The notes beneath the pieces are model-generated. The model made no database searches and was not told the DNA's origin. It saw nothing but the letters and a program-made list of their open reading frames with translations. Shown piece after piece: positions 26,179 to 36,397 of a DNA stretch of 64,000 nt. Position 1 is the first letter of the stretch. Every line of letters begins with the position of its first letter. Both the position numbers and the translations under genes were made by a program. The stretch is taken from contig JBMFWG010000001.1 in NCBI GenBank assembly GCA_049965515.1, positions 72,170 to 136,169 of the forward strand, written 5' to 3'. The stretch is from UBA4572 sp049965515 (lineage in GTDB: Bacteria > Nitrospirota > Leptospirillia > Leptospirillales > Leptospirillaceae).

Positions 26179-27138
26179 TCACGCGTTCCATACTCTCACC
26201 TCAGGCTCCAGAATGACTCCCCAGTTTTTCAAGACGGCCTCCGCCACGAGGGCCATGAGCTCAAGAAACTCGCTGGCCCTTCCCCCTCCAGTATTCACAA
26301 AGAAGTTGGCATGCCGCGGAGAGACCATCACCCCCCCAACAGATTGGCCCTTCATGCCACATTCTTCGATCAGGCGGCCGGCGGTATACCCCGGAGGACC
26401 ACCCGAAGGATTCCGGAAAACCGACCCCAGGCTGGGCTCATCAAGAGGCTGCGTCGAACGGCGATAGTCGAGATGGGAAATGAGTTTGGCCTGACACTCC
26501 GCCGGGTCAGCCAACTCTCCGCGAAGACGGGCAGAAAGGACAACGGATTTTTCCGGGATATGACGTTGGGAGGCCGCCTGGTCCTCTTGGGCGGCGATTT
26601 CAAGTAAGGCCGAGGTCCGATAACCATAGTTAAGATCCTTCGGAAGGAGGATATAGCTTCTCCCGGTATCCGTGGCAACCACAAGGCTTTCGCAAAGATC
26701 CGACCATTGCCGGCTTCCGGCTCCTGCATTCATGACGGCAGCCCCGCCTACCGTCCCGGGAATCCCGGAGAGAAATTCAAATCCGGCGACTCCCCGGCGA
26801 GCCGCATCACGAGCAAGCGCAGGAAGGGAGAGTCCGGCATCGACATCAACACTCCCATCGGGATACCACCGGGATCCGGATCCCCCATCTCCATGCTCGA
26901 AGCGGACAAGGGTTCCACCTAGCCCGGCATCGGGAAACAGAATATTGCTTCCCCTTCCAACAAAGGCCAAGGGACCCGGTATTTCTCCCCGCTGATACAT
27001 GTCGAGAACATCCCCGAAAACTTCGCCTGAAGAAAGGGAGACAACCGCCTCCACAGCTCCCCCGATGCGGATCGAGGAAAAACGACTCAGGCGCTCACGG
27101 CATCGGAGGCGTGGGCGGAGACGGATCGCGGTTGCCAC
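26179..27138 (-). CDS. murB: UDP-N-acetylenolpyruvoylglucosamine reductase
   Basis: The 319-residue FAD enzyme makes UDP-MurNAc. FAD-site segments FVGRGSNILFPD and SGIPGTVGGAAVMNAGA and the active-site serine in LGSVFRNP are seen. The start is GTG at 27138, with AAGGA nine bases upstream, 52 bases inside the end of murC. There is no better start after the murC stop. Confidence 0.95.
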   Translation of the reverse strand: MATAIRLRPRLRCRERLSRFSSIRIGGAVEAVVSLSSGEVFGDVLDMYQRGEIPGPLAFVGRGSNILFPDAGLGGTLVRFEHGDGGSGSRWYPDGSVDVDAGLSLPALARDAARRGVAGFEFLSGIPGTVGGAAVMNAGAGSRQWSDLCESLVVATDTGRSYILLPKDLNYGYRTSALLEIAAQEDQAASQRHIPEKSVVLSARLRGELADPAECQAKLISHLDYRRSTQPLDEPSLGSVFRNPSGGPPGYTAGRLIEECGMKGQSVGGVMVSPRHANFFVNTGGGRASEFLELMALVAEAVLKNWGVILEPEVRVWNA

Positions 27139-28529
27139 AGAAGATAGTCCTTTCCAAGTCGAGTGATATCACCAGCGCCCAAAGTCAAGAGAAGATCACC
27201 CGGCTTGAGCATCCCATTAAGACGCTCAACCCAGCGCTCCCGGCGAGGCTCATAGTCCACCCGGTCGTCCCATCGATCCCGCATCTTCCGGTAAAGCCCC
27301 TCGCTTCCGATCCCCGGTATCGGATCCTCTCCCGCTGAGTAGATTTCGGTCACAAGGATCTTGTCCGCATCGGAAAAAGATTCAATGAAGGCATTCTGCA
27401 GGTCCCTAACCCGAGTAAAGCGGTGCGGCTGAAAAACCGCCACAATACGACGACCCGGATAGGCCAGACGTGCTGCGGCGAGAGTCGCCCGAATTTCTGT
27501 CGGATGGTGGCCATAGTCGTCAACGACAACCACTCCGTCACGCTCCCCGAGCAAGGTAAAGCGCCGGCCGACACTCTCGAACCGAGACAGTGCCTGCCTC
27601 ATGAGATCTGGGGAGATTTCGAGGCAAATTCCTGCGCAAATGGCCGCCAAGGCATTCAGAATATTATGCATTCCAGGGACATTGAGGGAGAAGCGCCCCC
27701 AGCAGACATCATCAACCCTTACATCAAAGGATGAGCCCACACCTTCATGGACGATATTTTCAGCCCGAACACGGGCAGCAGGAGAAAGACCATAGGTCAG
27801 GGGGATGGTGGAGATCCGGTCAATGAGGGCGGCGACACCGGGATCATCAATGCAGAGAATCCCGATTCCTCCCTCGTCCCCTGCATCAAGATAGGTCGAA
27901 AAAGCCTCGATGAGGTTATCAAAGGTCCCATAAAAATCCATGTGCTCACGGTCGATATTGGTAACAATCCGCAGCCGGGGCTCGAGCTTCATGAAGGAGC
28001 CGTCGCTTTCGTCTGCCTCCGTCACAAAATAGCGCGACCCTCCCACCAAAGCACATCCCGGAAAGCTTGAGACTCGCCCCCCCACGACACACGTCGGATC
28101 GAGACCGGCGGCCACAAGAAGGGATGCCACCATCGAGGTGGTTGTTGTCTTGCCGTGGGATCCTGTCACAGCAATTCCAAAGGAGGGATTCACAAGGGAG
28201 GCCAGCATTTCGCCTCTGTGGACAATCGGGATGCCTCGCGTCATGGAGGCAATCCATTCGGGGTTGCTATGGCGGATCGCAGAGGAAACGACGACCTTCC
28301 CGATATCCGCCGAAAGGTGGTCGGCTGAGTGGCCCGAAAAGATCGTGGCCCCCTTTTCTGCGAGTCGCCGGGTACACTCGTTGGCACCCTGATCAGAACC
28401 CGAAACAGGAATGCCTCTTTCGAGCAAGATCTCCGCAATCGGAGCCATTCCCGCTCCGCCGATCCCGATAAAATGAACCATGGCCCCCTTTGCCTTCCTC
28501 ATCCGGTCCTCCATATTTTTCGGGTTCAT
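27087..28529 (-). CDS. murC: UDP-N-acetylmuramate--L-alanine ligase
   Basis: The 480-residue Mur ligase has an N-terminal UDP-binding motif HFIGIGGAGMAP, the ATP loop GSHGKTTTTSM and the C-terminal domain segment DDYGHHPTEI. It adds the first residue, L-Ala, of the stem peptide. The ATG at 28529 (MNPKNMEDRM) is preceded by GGAGAG; the open frame upstream (to 28727) overlaps murG and is not MurC-like. There are 82 non-coding bases between it and murG. Confidence 0.96.
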   Translation of the reverse strand: MNPKNMEDRMRKAKGAMVHFIGIGGAGMAPIAEILLERGIPVSGSDQGANECTRRLAEKGATIFSGHSADHLSADIGKVVVSSAIRHSNPEWIASMTRGIPIVHRGEMLASLVNPSFGIAVTGSHGKTTTTSMVASLLVAAGLDPTCVVGGRVSSFPGCALVGGSRYFVTEADESDGSFMKLEPRLRIVTNIDREHMDFYGTFDNLIEAFSTYLDAGDEGGIGILCIDDPGVAALIDRISTIPLTYGLSPAARVRAENIVHEGVGSSFDVRVDDVCWGRFSLNVPGMHNILNALAAICAGICLEISPDLMRQALSRFESVGRRFTLLGERDGVVVVDDYGHHPTEIRATLAAARLAYPGRRIVAVFQPHRFTRVRDLQNAFIESFSDADKILVTEIYSAGEDPIPGIGSEGLYRKMRDRWDDRVDYEPRRERWVERLNGMLKPGDLLLTLGAGDITRLGKDYLLWQPRSVSAHASDAVSA

Positions 28530-28611
28530 TGTAGCGAACTCTCCTGAAATTTCCAAGGTTTTCCGTGTGACAAAAATCAAAAATTTAAAAATATTATGGC
28601 CTTGACATTTT

Positions 28612-29673
28612 TCACAGCCGTAACAACCACTCCGAGGCCGGAACACCCGGAGAGTGCGTCCAGGCTGCGAGCCCTGTCCCATACAGAAGGGCGCTGTCCG
28701 ACAGGATCCGGGAAATCTCGGCCGCACAAGTCTCTATGTCCATAAGTCTGTTCTCTTCCCAGCACCACCCTCCTCCCCTGTCTTCAACAGCCCTTGCATT
28801 CTCCTTCTGATGCCCGCCGGCAGAATGAGGGAAAGGGCAATAAATCGCAGGGGTTCCCGAGGCGGTTATCTCCGCCACTGTCATGGCCCCGGCACGAGCC
28901 ACCACAAGAGACTGGTTCCCCAGGAGAGAGGCAATCTCCGGAAGAAAACCCTCGACACGCACAGGGACACCCCGTCTCTGGTATCGCTCCCGTGTTGACT
29001 CAACCCATCGCTCTCCCGATTGATGGATGATCTCGACGACCCTTCCCGGAAGTTGCTGGAGTGACTTGGCCAAAATTTCCGGAAGACGCTCGTTCAGAAC
29101 CCTGGCCCCCTGGCTGCCTCCCATGACAAGCACCTTGAGCGGTCGGGACTCAAAGCGTTCCCGCCCGGGAGCCGGACGCCTCACATCAGGGGCCAAAGGG
29201 ATCCCTCCATCCGTGGCCCACCCGTAGACAATCCGCCGGGCCAATGGGCCCAGAATTCTGTTCGCAAGGCCCGCGACCCTGTTCGGCTCCATGAGGGCGA
29301 TCGGGACACCGAGAATCCGGGCGGCGACAACAACAGGAACCTGGACATACCCCCCTGTTCCGAGCACCAGACCCGGGCGGAAATCACTCACATGTCTCAG
29401 GGCTGATCCGGTTCCTCGAAGGATGGAGTAAGCTCCTGAAATTTTTCCGGACAGCGACTTGCCCACAATCCCCCCGGCATGGACAGGAGCAAAGGGAATC
29501 CCCGCTCGTGACGCGAGTCTCTCCTCAAGGCTTCCCGGTGTCCCGGCATAAAGAACAGGACGTGAGGAGACGCGCATGTGGGCTTTGGCGATCTCGATCG
29601 CCGGGACGACATGGCCGCCCGTTCCCCCTCCGGTGATGAGGAGACTCTTTTGGGCATCATAGAGACGGGGCAA
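28612..29673 (-). CDS. murG: Undecaprenyl-PP-MurNAc-pentapeptide GlcNAc transferase
   Basis: This GT28 glycosyltransferase makes lipid II on the inner face of the cytoplasmic membrane. The glycine-rich motif GGGTGGHVVPA and the donor-binding segments MGGSQGARVLN and VVARAGAMTVAEI are intact. The TTG at 29673 (LPRLYDAQKSLL) is chosen since AAAGGA lies eight bases upstream; it overlaps the ftsW stop by 17 bases. It has 353 residues, normal length. Confidence 0.93.
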   Translation of the reverse strand: MPRLYDAQKSLLITGGGTGGHVVPAIEIAKAHMRVSSRPVLYAGTPGSLEERLASRAGIPFAPVHAGGIVGKSLSGKISGAYSILRGTGSALRHVSDFRPGLVLGTGGYVQVPVVVAARILGVPIALMEPNRVAGLANRILGPLARRIVYGWATDGGIPLAPDVRRPAPGRERFESRPLKVLVMGGSQGARVLNERLPEILAKSLQQLPGRVVEIIHQSGERWVESTRERYQRRGVPVRVEGFLPEIASLLGNQSLVVARAGAMTVAEITASGTPAIYCPFPHSAGGHQKENARAVEDRGGGWCWEENRLMDIETCAAEISRILSDSALLYGTGLAAWTHSPGVPASEWLLRL

Positions 29674-30877
29674 GGGATCGTTCCTTTTCCTGGCCCGGCT
29701 CAGAGTCAGCGAGCGGGGCTTTACGGTAACGTGAGACAGAAAGAATGATTCCCACTCCCCAGGCATTCGACATGAGGGAGGATCCCCCGAAACTCATAAA
29801 CGGAAGGGGAATCCCCTTTGTCGGAAAGAGACCGGTCACGACCCCCAGATTCATCAATGCCTCGAGGACAATGGACATCGTCAGCCCCTGCACGAGGATT
29901 CTTCCCAAGAAGTCCGGAGCCCGGGCCGCTGTCTTCATGCCCACAAGGAAAATCGTGAGAAAGACTCCCACCACCGCGATTGACCAGAAGAACCCCAGCT
30001 CCTCCCCAACCAGCGCAAAGATAAAATCCGTCCCAGGCTCGGGGAGCACCCCTCCCCCCACCCAGTCGTGACCCAACCCTTGCCCCCAGATCCCCCCCGA
30101 ACCGATGGCCACGAGGCTTTGTCCCAGCTGGGTTCCCAATATTTGGCTTGCATTATGGGTCCGGGCAAAATTATGGAAGCGGGCAATGGCATAGGCATGA
30201 TGGAGGAGGAAGAGGGCAGCACTGACTCCCAGAACCCCCAGAACGACTCCGATCTGCCGGAAGCTGACCCCGGAGAGAAACAGCATCGAAAGCATCACGA
30301 TGACGATAAAGAGGTCTGACCCAAAGTCCGGCTCATGGAGAATCAGCGCCAGATAGGGAATCATCAGCAGTGCAAATCCAGCGGCCTTGTCGGGACGAAT
30401 TTTGAAGCACTCGCTTTTTCGGGCCTCCTCGACGGACTTTTCCCGGGACAGAAGAGCCGCCATCAGGATGACAAGGATCACCCGCGCGATCTCCGACGGC
30501 TGCAGGGTCAAGACCCCAAGGTGAATCCACCGGCGGGCTCCATTCAGAGTCACTCCGATATGGGGAACCAGAAGAAGGAGGAGGGAAAAAAGCCCGGCTC
30601 CCCATAGGATTCCCCTTTTTTTAACCCACAGATGGTAATCGATACGGCTGACCGCCAGCATCACGAAGAGAGCGATGAGGGTCGAGACGATTTGGCGCCA
30701 GAAGAGCTGGTAGGGGGAGTGCATGGCAAGGCGCGCCGACATAACCAGCGTGGTTCCCAGCATCATCAAAAGGAACACCACCACGGCAAGAATCCCACTG
30801 ATGGGCCCGAGTTCCACTCCATCCTGCCCACTCTCGCCGGAGACTTTCTCCGTGTTACTGGCTTGAAGCTGAGCCAT
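29657..30877 (-). CDS. ftsW: Peptidoglycan polymerase FtsW (SEDS family)
   Basis: This 406-residue polytopic membrane protein has about ten helices and the SEDS features RWIHLGVLTLQPSEIA and PEPGTDFIFALVGEELGF and, near the end, LPFMSFGGSSL. It is the septal glycan polymerase partner of FtsI. The ATG at 30877 (MAQLQASNTEK) has GGAGAGAGGGGG upstream and overlaps the murD stop by 23 bases; the frame is open to 30970. Confidence 0.95.
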   Translation of the reverse strand: MAQLQASNTEKVSGESGQDGVELGPISGILAVVVFLLMMLGTTLVMSARLAMHSPYQLFWRQIVSTLIALFVMLAVSRIDYHLWVKKRGILWGAGLFSLLLLLVPHIGVTLNGARRWIHLGVLTLQPSEIARVILVILMAALLSREKSVEEARKSECFKIRPDKAAGFALLMIPYLALILHEPDFGSDLFIVIVMLSMLFLSGVSFRQIGVVLGVLGVSAALFLLHHAYAIARFHNFARTHNASQILGTQLGQSLVAIGSGGIWGQGLGHDWVGGGVLPEPGTDFIFALVGEELGFFWSIAVVGVFLTIFLVGMKTAARAPDFLGRILVQGLTMSIVLEALMNLGVVTGLFPTKGIPLPFMSFGGSSLMSNAWGVGIILSVSRYRKAPLADSEPGQEKERSLAPSL

Positions 30878-32324
30878 GGCTCCCCCTCTCTCCTCCGAAC
30901 TTTGCGGAGAGTCGCCGAACCGCCTCTCGGAAACGTTCTCCACGCTCTTCATAACCATGGAACATGTCATAGCTTGAACAGGCCGGAGAAAGCAGAACCA
31001 TCTCCCCGGAATTCGCCACGGAAAAAGCTCGGGCCACCGCCTCTAAAAGATCCTGGGCCTCCTCGATGGGAACCTCTTTTCCGAGATCTCTCCGGATCTT
31101 CTCCCGGGCCTCTCCGATCACGACAACCTCCCGAACGTGCCTCTTGAGCCAGGGAATAAGAGGACGATAGGATCCCCCCTTGTCGCGGCCTCCCATGATC
31201 AGAACGACCTGTGGGTGGCCGGCGTCGGGAAGGCCCGCAAGAGCGGCCTCGACCGCACCGACATTAGTCGCTTTGGAATCATTGACAAAGGTGACTCCCC
31301 GAACGGTATCCACCCGCTCCATCCGGTGGGGAAGCCCCGTAAAGCTGGCAATCCCCTCCTCAAGAATCCGGGGATCGATCCGTCGACCCATCGTCTCTCC
31401 GAGGAGAACAGTGGCCAGTACCGAGAAGGCAAGGTTCTGGAGATTGCCGCCGCCGATCAGGCGATATCCCGCTGTCGAAAGAGAAAACGACTCCCTCAAT
31501 CCGTGGCTTTGCAGATGAGAATCCCCCAGGACGATCCCCGGTCCGGGAAGCTCGAGGCCCGATCCCACAAAGGCCGACCTGGCTCTTGTACGAGGCTCCC
31601 ATTCGCGCCAGTCTTCCTGGGAGGCGTTCCATATCACAGTGGTGGAGGGAGAAAAGAAACTGACGACATGAAGCTTCGCCAAACGGTACTGGGCGATGGA
31701 GTCGTAGCGATCAAGATGGTCGGGCGTAATGTTAAGCAGGAGGTAGATATCAGGAGAAAAGGACTGCATGGATTCTGTCTGGAAACTCGACACTTCGATC
31801 ACGGCCACATCATAAGGATCTTTTTTCCCCTCCTTTCGAGCGGCTCGCATCAATCTAACACCCTCGGAAAAAGGAACGCCGAAGTTTCCTCCGATAAATG
31901 GTGAAAATCCTGCGCTTTTAAGAAGATGTCCCACAAGCGCAGTCGTGGTCGACTTTCCGTTGGTCCCGCCGATGGCCACGATGGGACGATCCCAAAGCGT
32001 CGCGGCCCATTCGAGTTCTCCCCGGACATTGGAAAGAGCAGGCGCAACAGCCTGCCCGCACCATGTGACCGGCGGGATCCCCGGGCTCATGATCACCGGT
32101 CCCTTCCAGCTTCGTATCCAGGGGCCAACCCGGACTCCTGCCATCACCCTTGCCCCTCTTGCCCTCACGGAAGCCCAATCTGTCCCTTCAAAGGTTCCGG
32201 GGTTGTCATCGACCAGGACCGGGACTCCCCCCAGATCTCCGGCGAGAAGTGCGGCCTGCAGACCGGATCGCCCACCACCAACAATCAGGACCTCTGCCCC
32301 TTCCTGAACGAAGCGTTCCATCAT
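30855..32324 (-). CDS. murD: UDP-N-acetylmuramoylalanine--D-glutamate ligase
   Basis: The 489-residue Mur ligase adds D-Glu to UDP-MurNAc-L-Ala. It has an N-terminal nucleotide-fold motif LIVGGGRSGLQAA, the ATP loop GGTNGKSTTTAL, the segment NITPDHLDRYDS and the C-terminal VNDSKATNVGA. Two adjacent ATG codons (32324, 32321) follow a GAGG site. It lies 14 bases after mraY and overlaps ftsW. Confidence 0.96.
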   Translation of the reverse strand: MMERFVQEGAEVLIVGGGRSGLQAALLAGDLGGVPVLVDDNPGTFEGTDWASVRARGARVMAGVRVGPWIRSWKGPVIMSPGIPPVTWCGQAVAPALSNVRGELEWAATLWDRPIVAIGGTNGKSTTTALVGHLLKSAGFSPFIGGNFGVPFSEGVRLMRAARKEGKKDPYDVAVIEVSSFQTESMQSFSPDIYLLLNITPDHLDRYDSIAQYRLAKLHVVSFFSPSTTVIWNASQEDWREWEPRTRARSAFVGSGLELPGPGIVLGDSHLQSHGLRESFSLSTAGYRLIGGGNLQNLAFSVLATVLLGETMGRRIDPRILEEGIASFTGLPHRMERVDTVRGVTFVNDSKATNVGAVEAALAGLPDAGHPQVVLIMGGRDKGGSYRPLIPWLKRHVREVVVIGEAREKIRRDLGKEVPIEEAQDLLEAVARAFSVANSGEMVLLSPACSSYDMFHGYEERGERFREAVRRLSAKFGGERGSHGSASSQ

Positions 32325-32338
32325 CTTTTCTTGCCTCG

Positions 32339-33412
32339 CTATCTCAACTTGAATGTGGACAATGCCATAAGCGCCAGCACCACGGAGACGATCCAGAAAC
32401 GGACAATGACCTTGGGCTCCGTCAAACCGCCAAGCTCGAAATGATGATGAAGGGGAGCCATGCGAAAGATTCTCTTTTTACGCAACTTGTAGGACCCCAC
32501 CTGTAAAATGACAGAGACGGCCTCCGCCACAAAAATTCCCCCAACCAGCAGCAGGAGAAGTTCCTGCCGCGTCACAATCGCAGTCATTCCGATGACCCCC
32601 CCGATTGCCAGAGATCCGGTGTCCCCCATGAACATCTGGGCGGGATAGGTGTTGAACCATAAAAAGCCAAGGGCCGCCCCCACGAGCGCCCCCATGACAA
32701 CAGCCAACTCCCCGGCCCCGGGCACCTCCAGAATCTTCAGATAGGACGCAAAAACATGGTTTCCCACAAGGTAACTGATCACGACAAAGGTCAGCCCGAC
32801 AACAATTGTTGGCCCTACGGCAAGACCATCGAGTCCGTCGGTGAGGTTCACGGCATTGGCAGAGCCGACGATGACTGAAACGAGAAAGGGAAGCAGCAGG
32901 ACCCCCAAATCCGGATTCAGACTTTTCATAAAAGGAATCCCGATACGTCCGTCCCCACTCGTCACCCCCATATACCACAGAGCCAGGAGCGTTCCTGCTC
33001 CCAGCTGAAGAAGGAACTTCTGACGCGCGGAAAGTCCTTTCGAGCGTTTCTTGATGACCTTGAGATAGTCATCGGCAAATCCAATTCCCCCATTGGCCAA
33101 AAGAGAAAGAAGGACCATCCAGACATACCTGTTGGAAAGGTCCGCCCAGAGAAGAACAGAGACAAGAAGGGCCCCGACAATAAGCACACCCCCCATCGTT
33201 GGGGTCCCTTTCTTCGAAAAATGGCTCTGAGGTCCATCATCCCTGACCTCCTGGCCAATTTGCATCCGGCGAAGCATCACAATAAGAGAGGGGGCCAGGA
33301 TGAGCACCAGTGCCAAAGCGGTCAATGTGGCATAGATGGAACGAAAGGTGATATAGCGAAAGACATTCAGGACAGGGAGCGAGTGATGGAGGTAAAAGAG
33401 CTGATACAACAT
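32339..33412 (-). CDS. mraY: Phospho-N-acetylmuramoyl-pentapeptide transferase
   Basis: The 357-residue, roughly ten-helix membrane enzyme transfers phospho-MurNAc-pentapeptide to undecaprenyl phosphate, making lipid I. Signature segments are the Asp pair in GFADDYLK, the NAVNLTDGLDGLA motif and the C-terminal MAPLHHHFEL. The ATG at 33412 follows murF by three bases. Confidence 0.97.
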   Translation of the reverse strand: MLYQLFYLHHSLPVLNVFRYITFRSIYATLTALALVLILAPSLIVMLRRMQIGQEVRDDGPQSHFSKKGTPTMGGVLIVGALLVSVLLWADLSNRYVWMVLLSLLANGGIGFADDYLKVIKKRSKGLSARQKFLLQLGAGTLLALWYMGVTSGDGRIGIPFMKSLNPDLGVLLLPFLVSVIVGSANAVNLTDGLDGLAVGPTIVVGLTFVVISYLVGNHVFASYLKILEVPGAGELAVVMGALVGAALGFLWFNTYPAQMFMGDTGSLAIGGVIGMTAIVTRQELLLLLVGGIFVAEAVSVILQVGSYKLRKKRIFRMAPLHHHFELGGLTEPKVIVRFWIVSVVLALMALSTFKLR

Positions 33413-33415
33413 TGG

Positions 33416-34819
33416 CTAGGTCCCTTCCAGAAGTTTCGCAACCACTTCTTCAAGCTTCATGCCTCGTGACCCCTTCACCAGAAGAACATCCTCCGGGCCC
33501 GGACCTCGTCCCGCCTGAAGATCGCTCTCAAAAACAGAGGAATCGTGAATTTGGAACTCTTTCCCGCCCCCCCGCAGAAACCCTTCCACAAAGGCAGGCT
33601 TCTGATCCCCCCGATACCAGACACCCTCCACCCCGCTCATCGCAGCCCTTTCTCCGATCTCCCGGTGGAAGGTGTGACTCTCTGCTCCAAGCTCAAGCAT
33701 GTCCCCCAATACGGCATAGGCCCGAGCCCCACGACGAAGTCCCCTCTCTCGGGAAAGCCACTCGAGGGCCTCGCTCATCGATACCGGATTGGCATTGTAG
33801 TGGTCGAGCAGGAGAAGAAGTCCTGAGGCATGACGACGTCTTTCCATCCGTCCGGAATATCCGCGATAGAGAGAGATCCTCTCCGCCGCCAAGGCAAGAT
33901 CCACGCCTTCTGAGCCAAGTGCGGCAAGGGCCATCAGTGCACACCAGCCTAGAGCCCGGGAGGGCCAGGGAAGAGGAAGACGAAGGGGGGGTCGACGAAG
34001 CGAAAGGACGGCCTTTCCCTCCAACATCTCAAGCTCTCCTGAGATATCCGCCTCCGGAAACTGGTCGAGGGAGACCCCAAGGAGACGGCGGGCTGGATCC
34101 AAAAAAAGAGGATCTTTGGTCTCTCTCCGTCGGATCTCCTCTGGAACAATCCGACAACCTCCTTCCACGACCGCCGCCAAAAGCTTCGACTTTTCCTTCC
34201 ACACTCCCTCGAGGGTCCCAAGAGTTTCGAGATGGACGGGAGCAATGGCCGTCACAATTCCGGTATCGGCGGAAAGAAGCGGCGTCAGAATGTCCATGTC
34301 CCCAGGTTTTCGGATTCCGACTTCAAGAACGCACCAGCGGGCGGTCTGCGGCCAGGAGAGAAGGGTCAGGGGAACGCCAATCTCATTGTTCTCATTTCCG
34401 CTGCTACAATGGCTCTCTCCAGGAGGAAGCCCTGCACGAATAAGCTCCCGGGTGGTGGTTTTGCCGACAGATCCCGTCAAGGAGATCAAGCGATGGCCGG
34501 CCTTGCGGTGAGCAGCCAGCACCAGTGCTCCCATTTTTCTGAGAGCGATAAGGGTATCCTCAACAATAATCTGGGGAATGTTCACGTCGGGATTTCCTCG
34601 TTCGACAACTGCCAGAGAGGCCCCTCTTTCCAACGCCTGAGCCAGATGGTCGTGCCCATCGGTCCGGAGGCCTCGCAAAGCGACAAAGACACTCCCCGGA
34701 GAAATCGTTCTCGAGTCCGTTCCGGCATTGATCCACCACAGCTCGCTCTTCGGTGGGGAGGAGTACCAGTGACCTCCGACACTTTCAAGAATCTGGAAGG
34801 CCGGGACAGTTGGGCTCAC
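33416..34819 (-). CDS. murF: UDP-MurNAc-tripeptide--D-alanyl-D-alanine ligase
   Basis: The 467-residue ligase has the ATP loop SLTGSVGKTTTREL, the segment GNENNEIGVPLTLL and the C-terminal domain with LLLDHYNANPVSM and AVLGDMLELG. It adds D-Ala-D-Ala to complete the pentapeptide. The start is GTG at 34819, overlapping the murE stop as GTGA. Confidence 0.96.
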   Translation of the reverse strand: MSPTVPAFQILESVGGHWYSSPPKSELWWINAGTDSRTISPGSVFVALRGLRTDGHDHLAQALERGASLAVVERGNPDVNIPQIIVEDTLIALRKMGALVLAAHRKAGHRLISLTGSVGKTTTRELIRAGLPPGESHCSSGNENNEIGVPLTLLSWPQTARWCVLEVGIRKPGDMDILTPLLSADTGIVTAIAPVHLETLGTLEGVWKEKSKLLAAVVEGGCRIVPEEIRRRETKDPLFLDPARRLLGVSLDQFPEADISGELEMLEGKAVLSLRRPPLRLPLPWPSRALGWCALMALAALGSEGVDLALAAERISLYRGYSGRMERRRHASGLLLLLDHYNANPVSMSEALEWLSRERGLRRGARAYAVLGDMLELGAESHTFHREIGERAAMSGVEGVWYRGDQKPAFVEGFLRGGGKEFQIHDSSVFESDLQAGRGPGPEDVLLVKGSRGMKLEEVVAKLLEGT

Positions 34820-36354
34820 AGAGGCTCCCCCATCGACCCGAGTATTTCCCGGGCCGTTTCCCGATCATCAAAATGGCTCTTTTCATGGCCGACGATCTGA
34901 TAAGTCTCATGGCCCTTTCCGGCAATGAGAACCGCATCGCCAGGCTGGGCCAGGGAAAGCGCCTTGGCAATGGCAACCCTTCGGTCGACTTCGCGAAAAT
35001 AGGAACGGCCAGTTTCTTTCAACCCAGGTTCAATTTCATCAATGATAAACTCGGGATCTTCCGTGCGGGGATTGTCTGAGGTCACCACAACAATGTCGGA
35101 TAGCTCTCCGGCCACCTTGCCCATGCGTGGACGCTTTCCCCGGTCCCTGTCTCCTCCACACCCAAAAACAGTGATCACCCGTCCGGGAGTCAGAGGACGA
35201 AGGGATGAGAGAATATTTTTGAGGGCATCGTCGGTATGGGCATAGTCGACAATGACCGCAAACCTTCCTCCCGGGTTGGCCCGCTCAAATCGTCCGGGAA
35301 CTCCCGGGAGGGAGCGGATCCCCGCTTCCACCGCCTCAGGCGACACTCCCAAGGCCAGGGCACATCCGACCGCACCCATGATGTTCTGGAGATTGAAGTC
35401 TCCCGGCAGGCTCGAATCCACACGGATCCGTCTACCCTCCACATGAAGGGTTCCCTTGATTCCGTCGAGAGAGATGACCGACTTCAGGGGGTGGATCGTC
35501 AGGCCCTCCGAATGTCCATAAGTCAGGAGCCTCCGGTCTCCCCGACGGGCAATATTATCGGCCAGGATCCGGCCATATGGATCATCGACATTGATCACCG
35601 CCGGGGGGAGTGATCCGTCGGGGTTCACCCAGTGGAGAAGACGGGCTTTGGCGTTGAAGTAGTCATCAAAGGTCTTGTGGTAGTCAAGATGGTCTCGGGT
35701 CAGGTTGGTGAAATGAACGGCAGAAAAAAAGGTTCCGGCCACGCGATCTTGGGACAGGGCATGGGATGAGACTTCCATGGATATTGCCGAGAGGCCATTG
35801 TTCAGTGCCTTTCGAAAAGAGCTTTGAAGAAAGAGAGCACCAGGTGTCGTTTGGGGAGCTTCTATAAGACCATCGCCAAGGTCAAACCAGACTGTCCCGA
35901 TAAGACCGGCCCTCATTCCCGATCGATCAAGCATGCTTCGAACAAGAAAGCTGGAGGTCGTTTTTCCATTAGTCCCGGTGACTCCCACCACCTTCATCGA
36001 GTGGCTTGGCTCTCGAAACCAGGCTGAAGAGATCACTCCGGATGCCTCCAGAATATTTTCAACGACACAGACAGGGATTTTTTTTCCGGAGGCCTGACGC
36101 CTTTCAAGAACCGAAGGCAAATGTCTTCGAGACGTAACCAAAAGGGCCGCCCCCTTGCCGATCGCCTCATCGAGAAACTTTTCTTGGAGGGAGCCATCGA
36201 CTCTCAAAAGAAAAAGATCCCCCGGAGAAACCTTTCGGCTGTCATCGGAGATACCCGAGAGCCTCTCCGGGAGATCTCCTTCAAGGACCGGAGGGAGAAA
36301 ACGTTCCATCCACTTTCGTCCCTGCCCCTCTCCTGATGCTCCGGTCACCACCAT
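34816..36354 (-). CDS. murE: UDP-MurNAc-L-Ala-D-Glu ligase, meso-diaminopimelate type
   Basis: The 512-residue ligase has the ATP loop GVTGTNGKTTSSF, the segment FTNLTRDHLDYHKT and the substrate-selecting motif DNPRTED, the DNPR signature of enzymes that add meso-diaminopimelate rather than lysine. This indicates a DAP-type, Gram-negative-style peptidoglycan. The ATG at 36354 has GGGAG nine bases upstream; a later ATG at residue 16 is possible. It lies 43 bases after ftsI. Confidence 0.96.
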   Translation of the reverse strand: MVVTGASGEGQGRKWMERFLPPVLEGDLPERLSGISDDSRKVSPGDLFLLRVDGSLQEKFLDEAIGKGAALLVTSRRHLPSVLERRQASGKKIPVCVVENILEASGVISSAWFREPSHSMKVVGVTGTNGKTTSSFLVRSMLDRSGMRAGLIGTVWFDLGDGLIEAPQTTPGALFLQSSFRKALNNGLSAISMEVSSHALSQDRVAGTFFSAVHFTNLTRDHLDYHKTFDDYFNAKARLLHWVNPDGSLPPAVINVDDPYGRILADNIARRGDRRLLTYGHSEGLTIHPLKSVISLDGIKGTLHVEGRRIRVDSSLPGDFNLQNIMGAVGCALALGVSPEAVEAGIRSLPGVPGRFERANPGGRFAVIVDYAHTDDALKNILSSLRPLTPGRVITVFGCGGDRDRGKRPRMGKVAGELSDIVVVTSDNPRTEDPEFIIDEIEPGLKETGRSYFREVDRRVAIAKALSLAQPGDAVLIAGKGHETYQIVGHEKSHFDDRETAREILGSMGEPL

Positions 36355-36397
36355 CTTCGACTCCCATTCAAAGGGTTCACTATATCTGTGATCACAT

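Noticed and set aside
33412..34443. Plus-strand open frame of 343 codons opposite murF
   Set aside because: Extremely Pro/Arg/Ser-rich translation and fully antisense to an intact Mur ligase.
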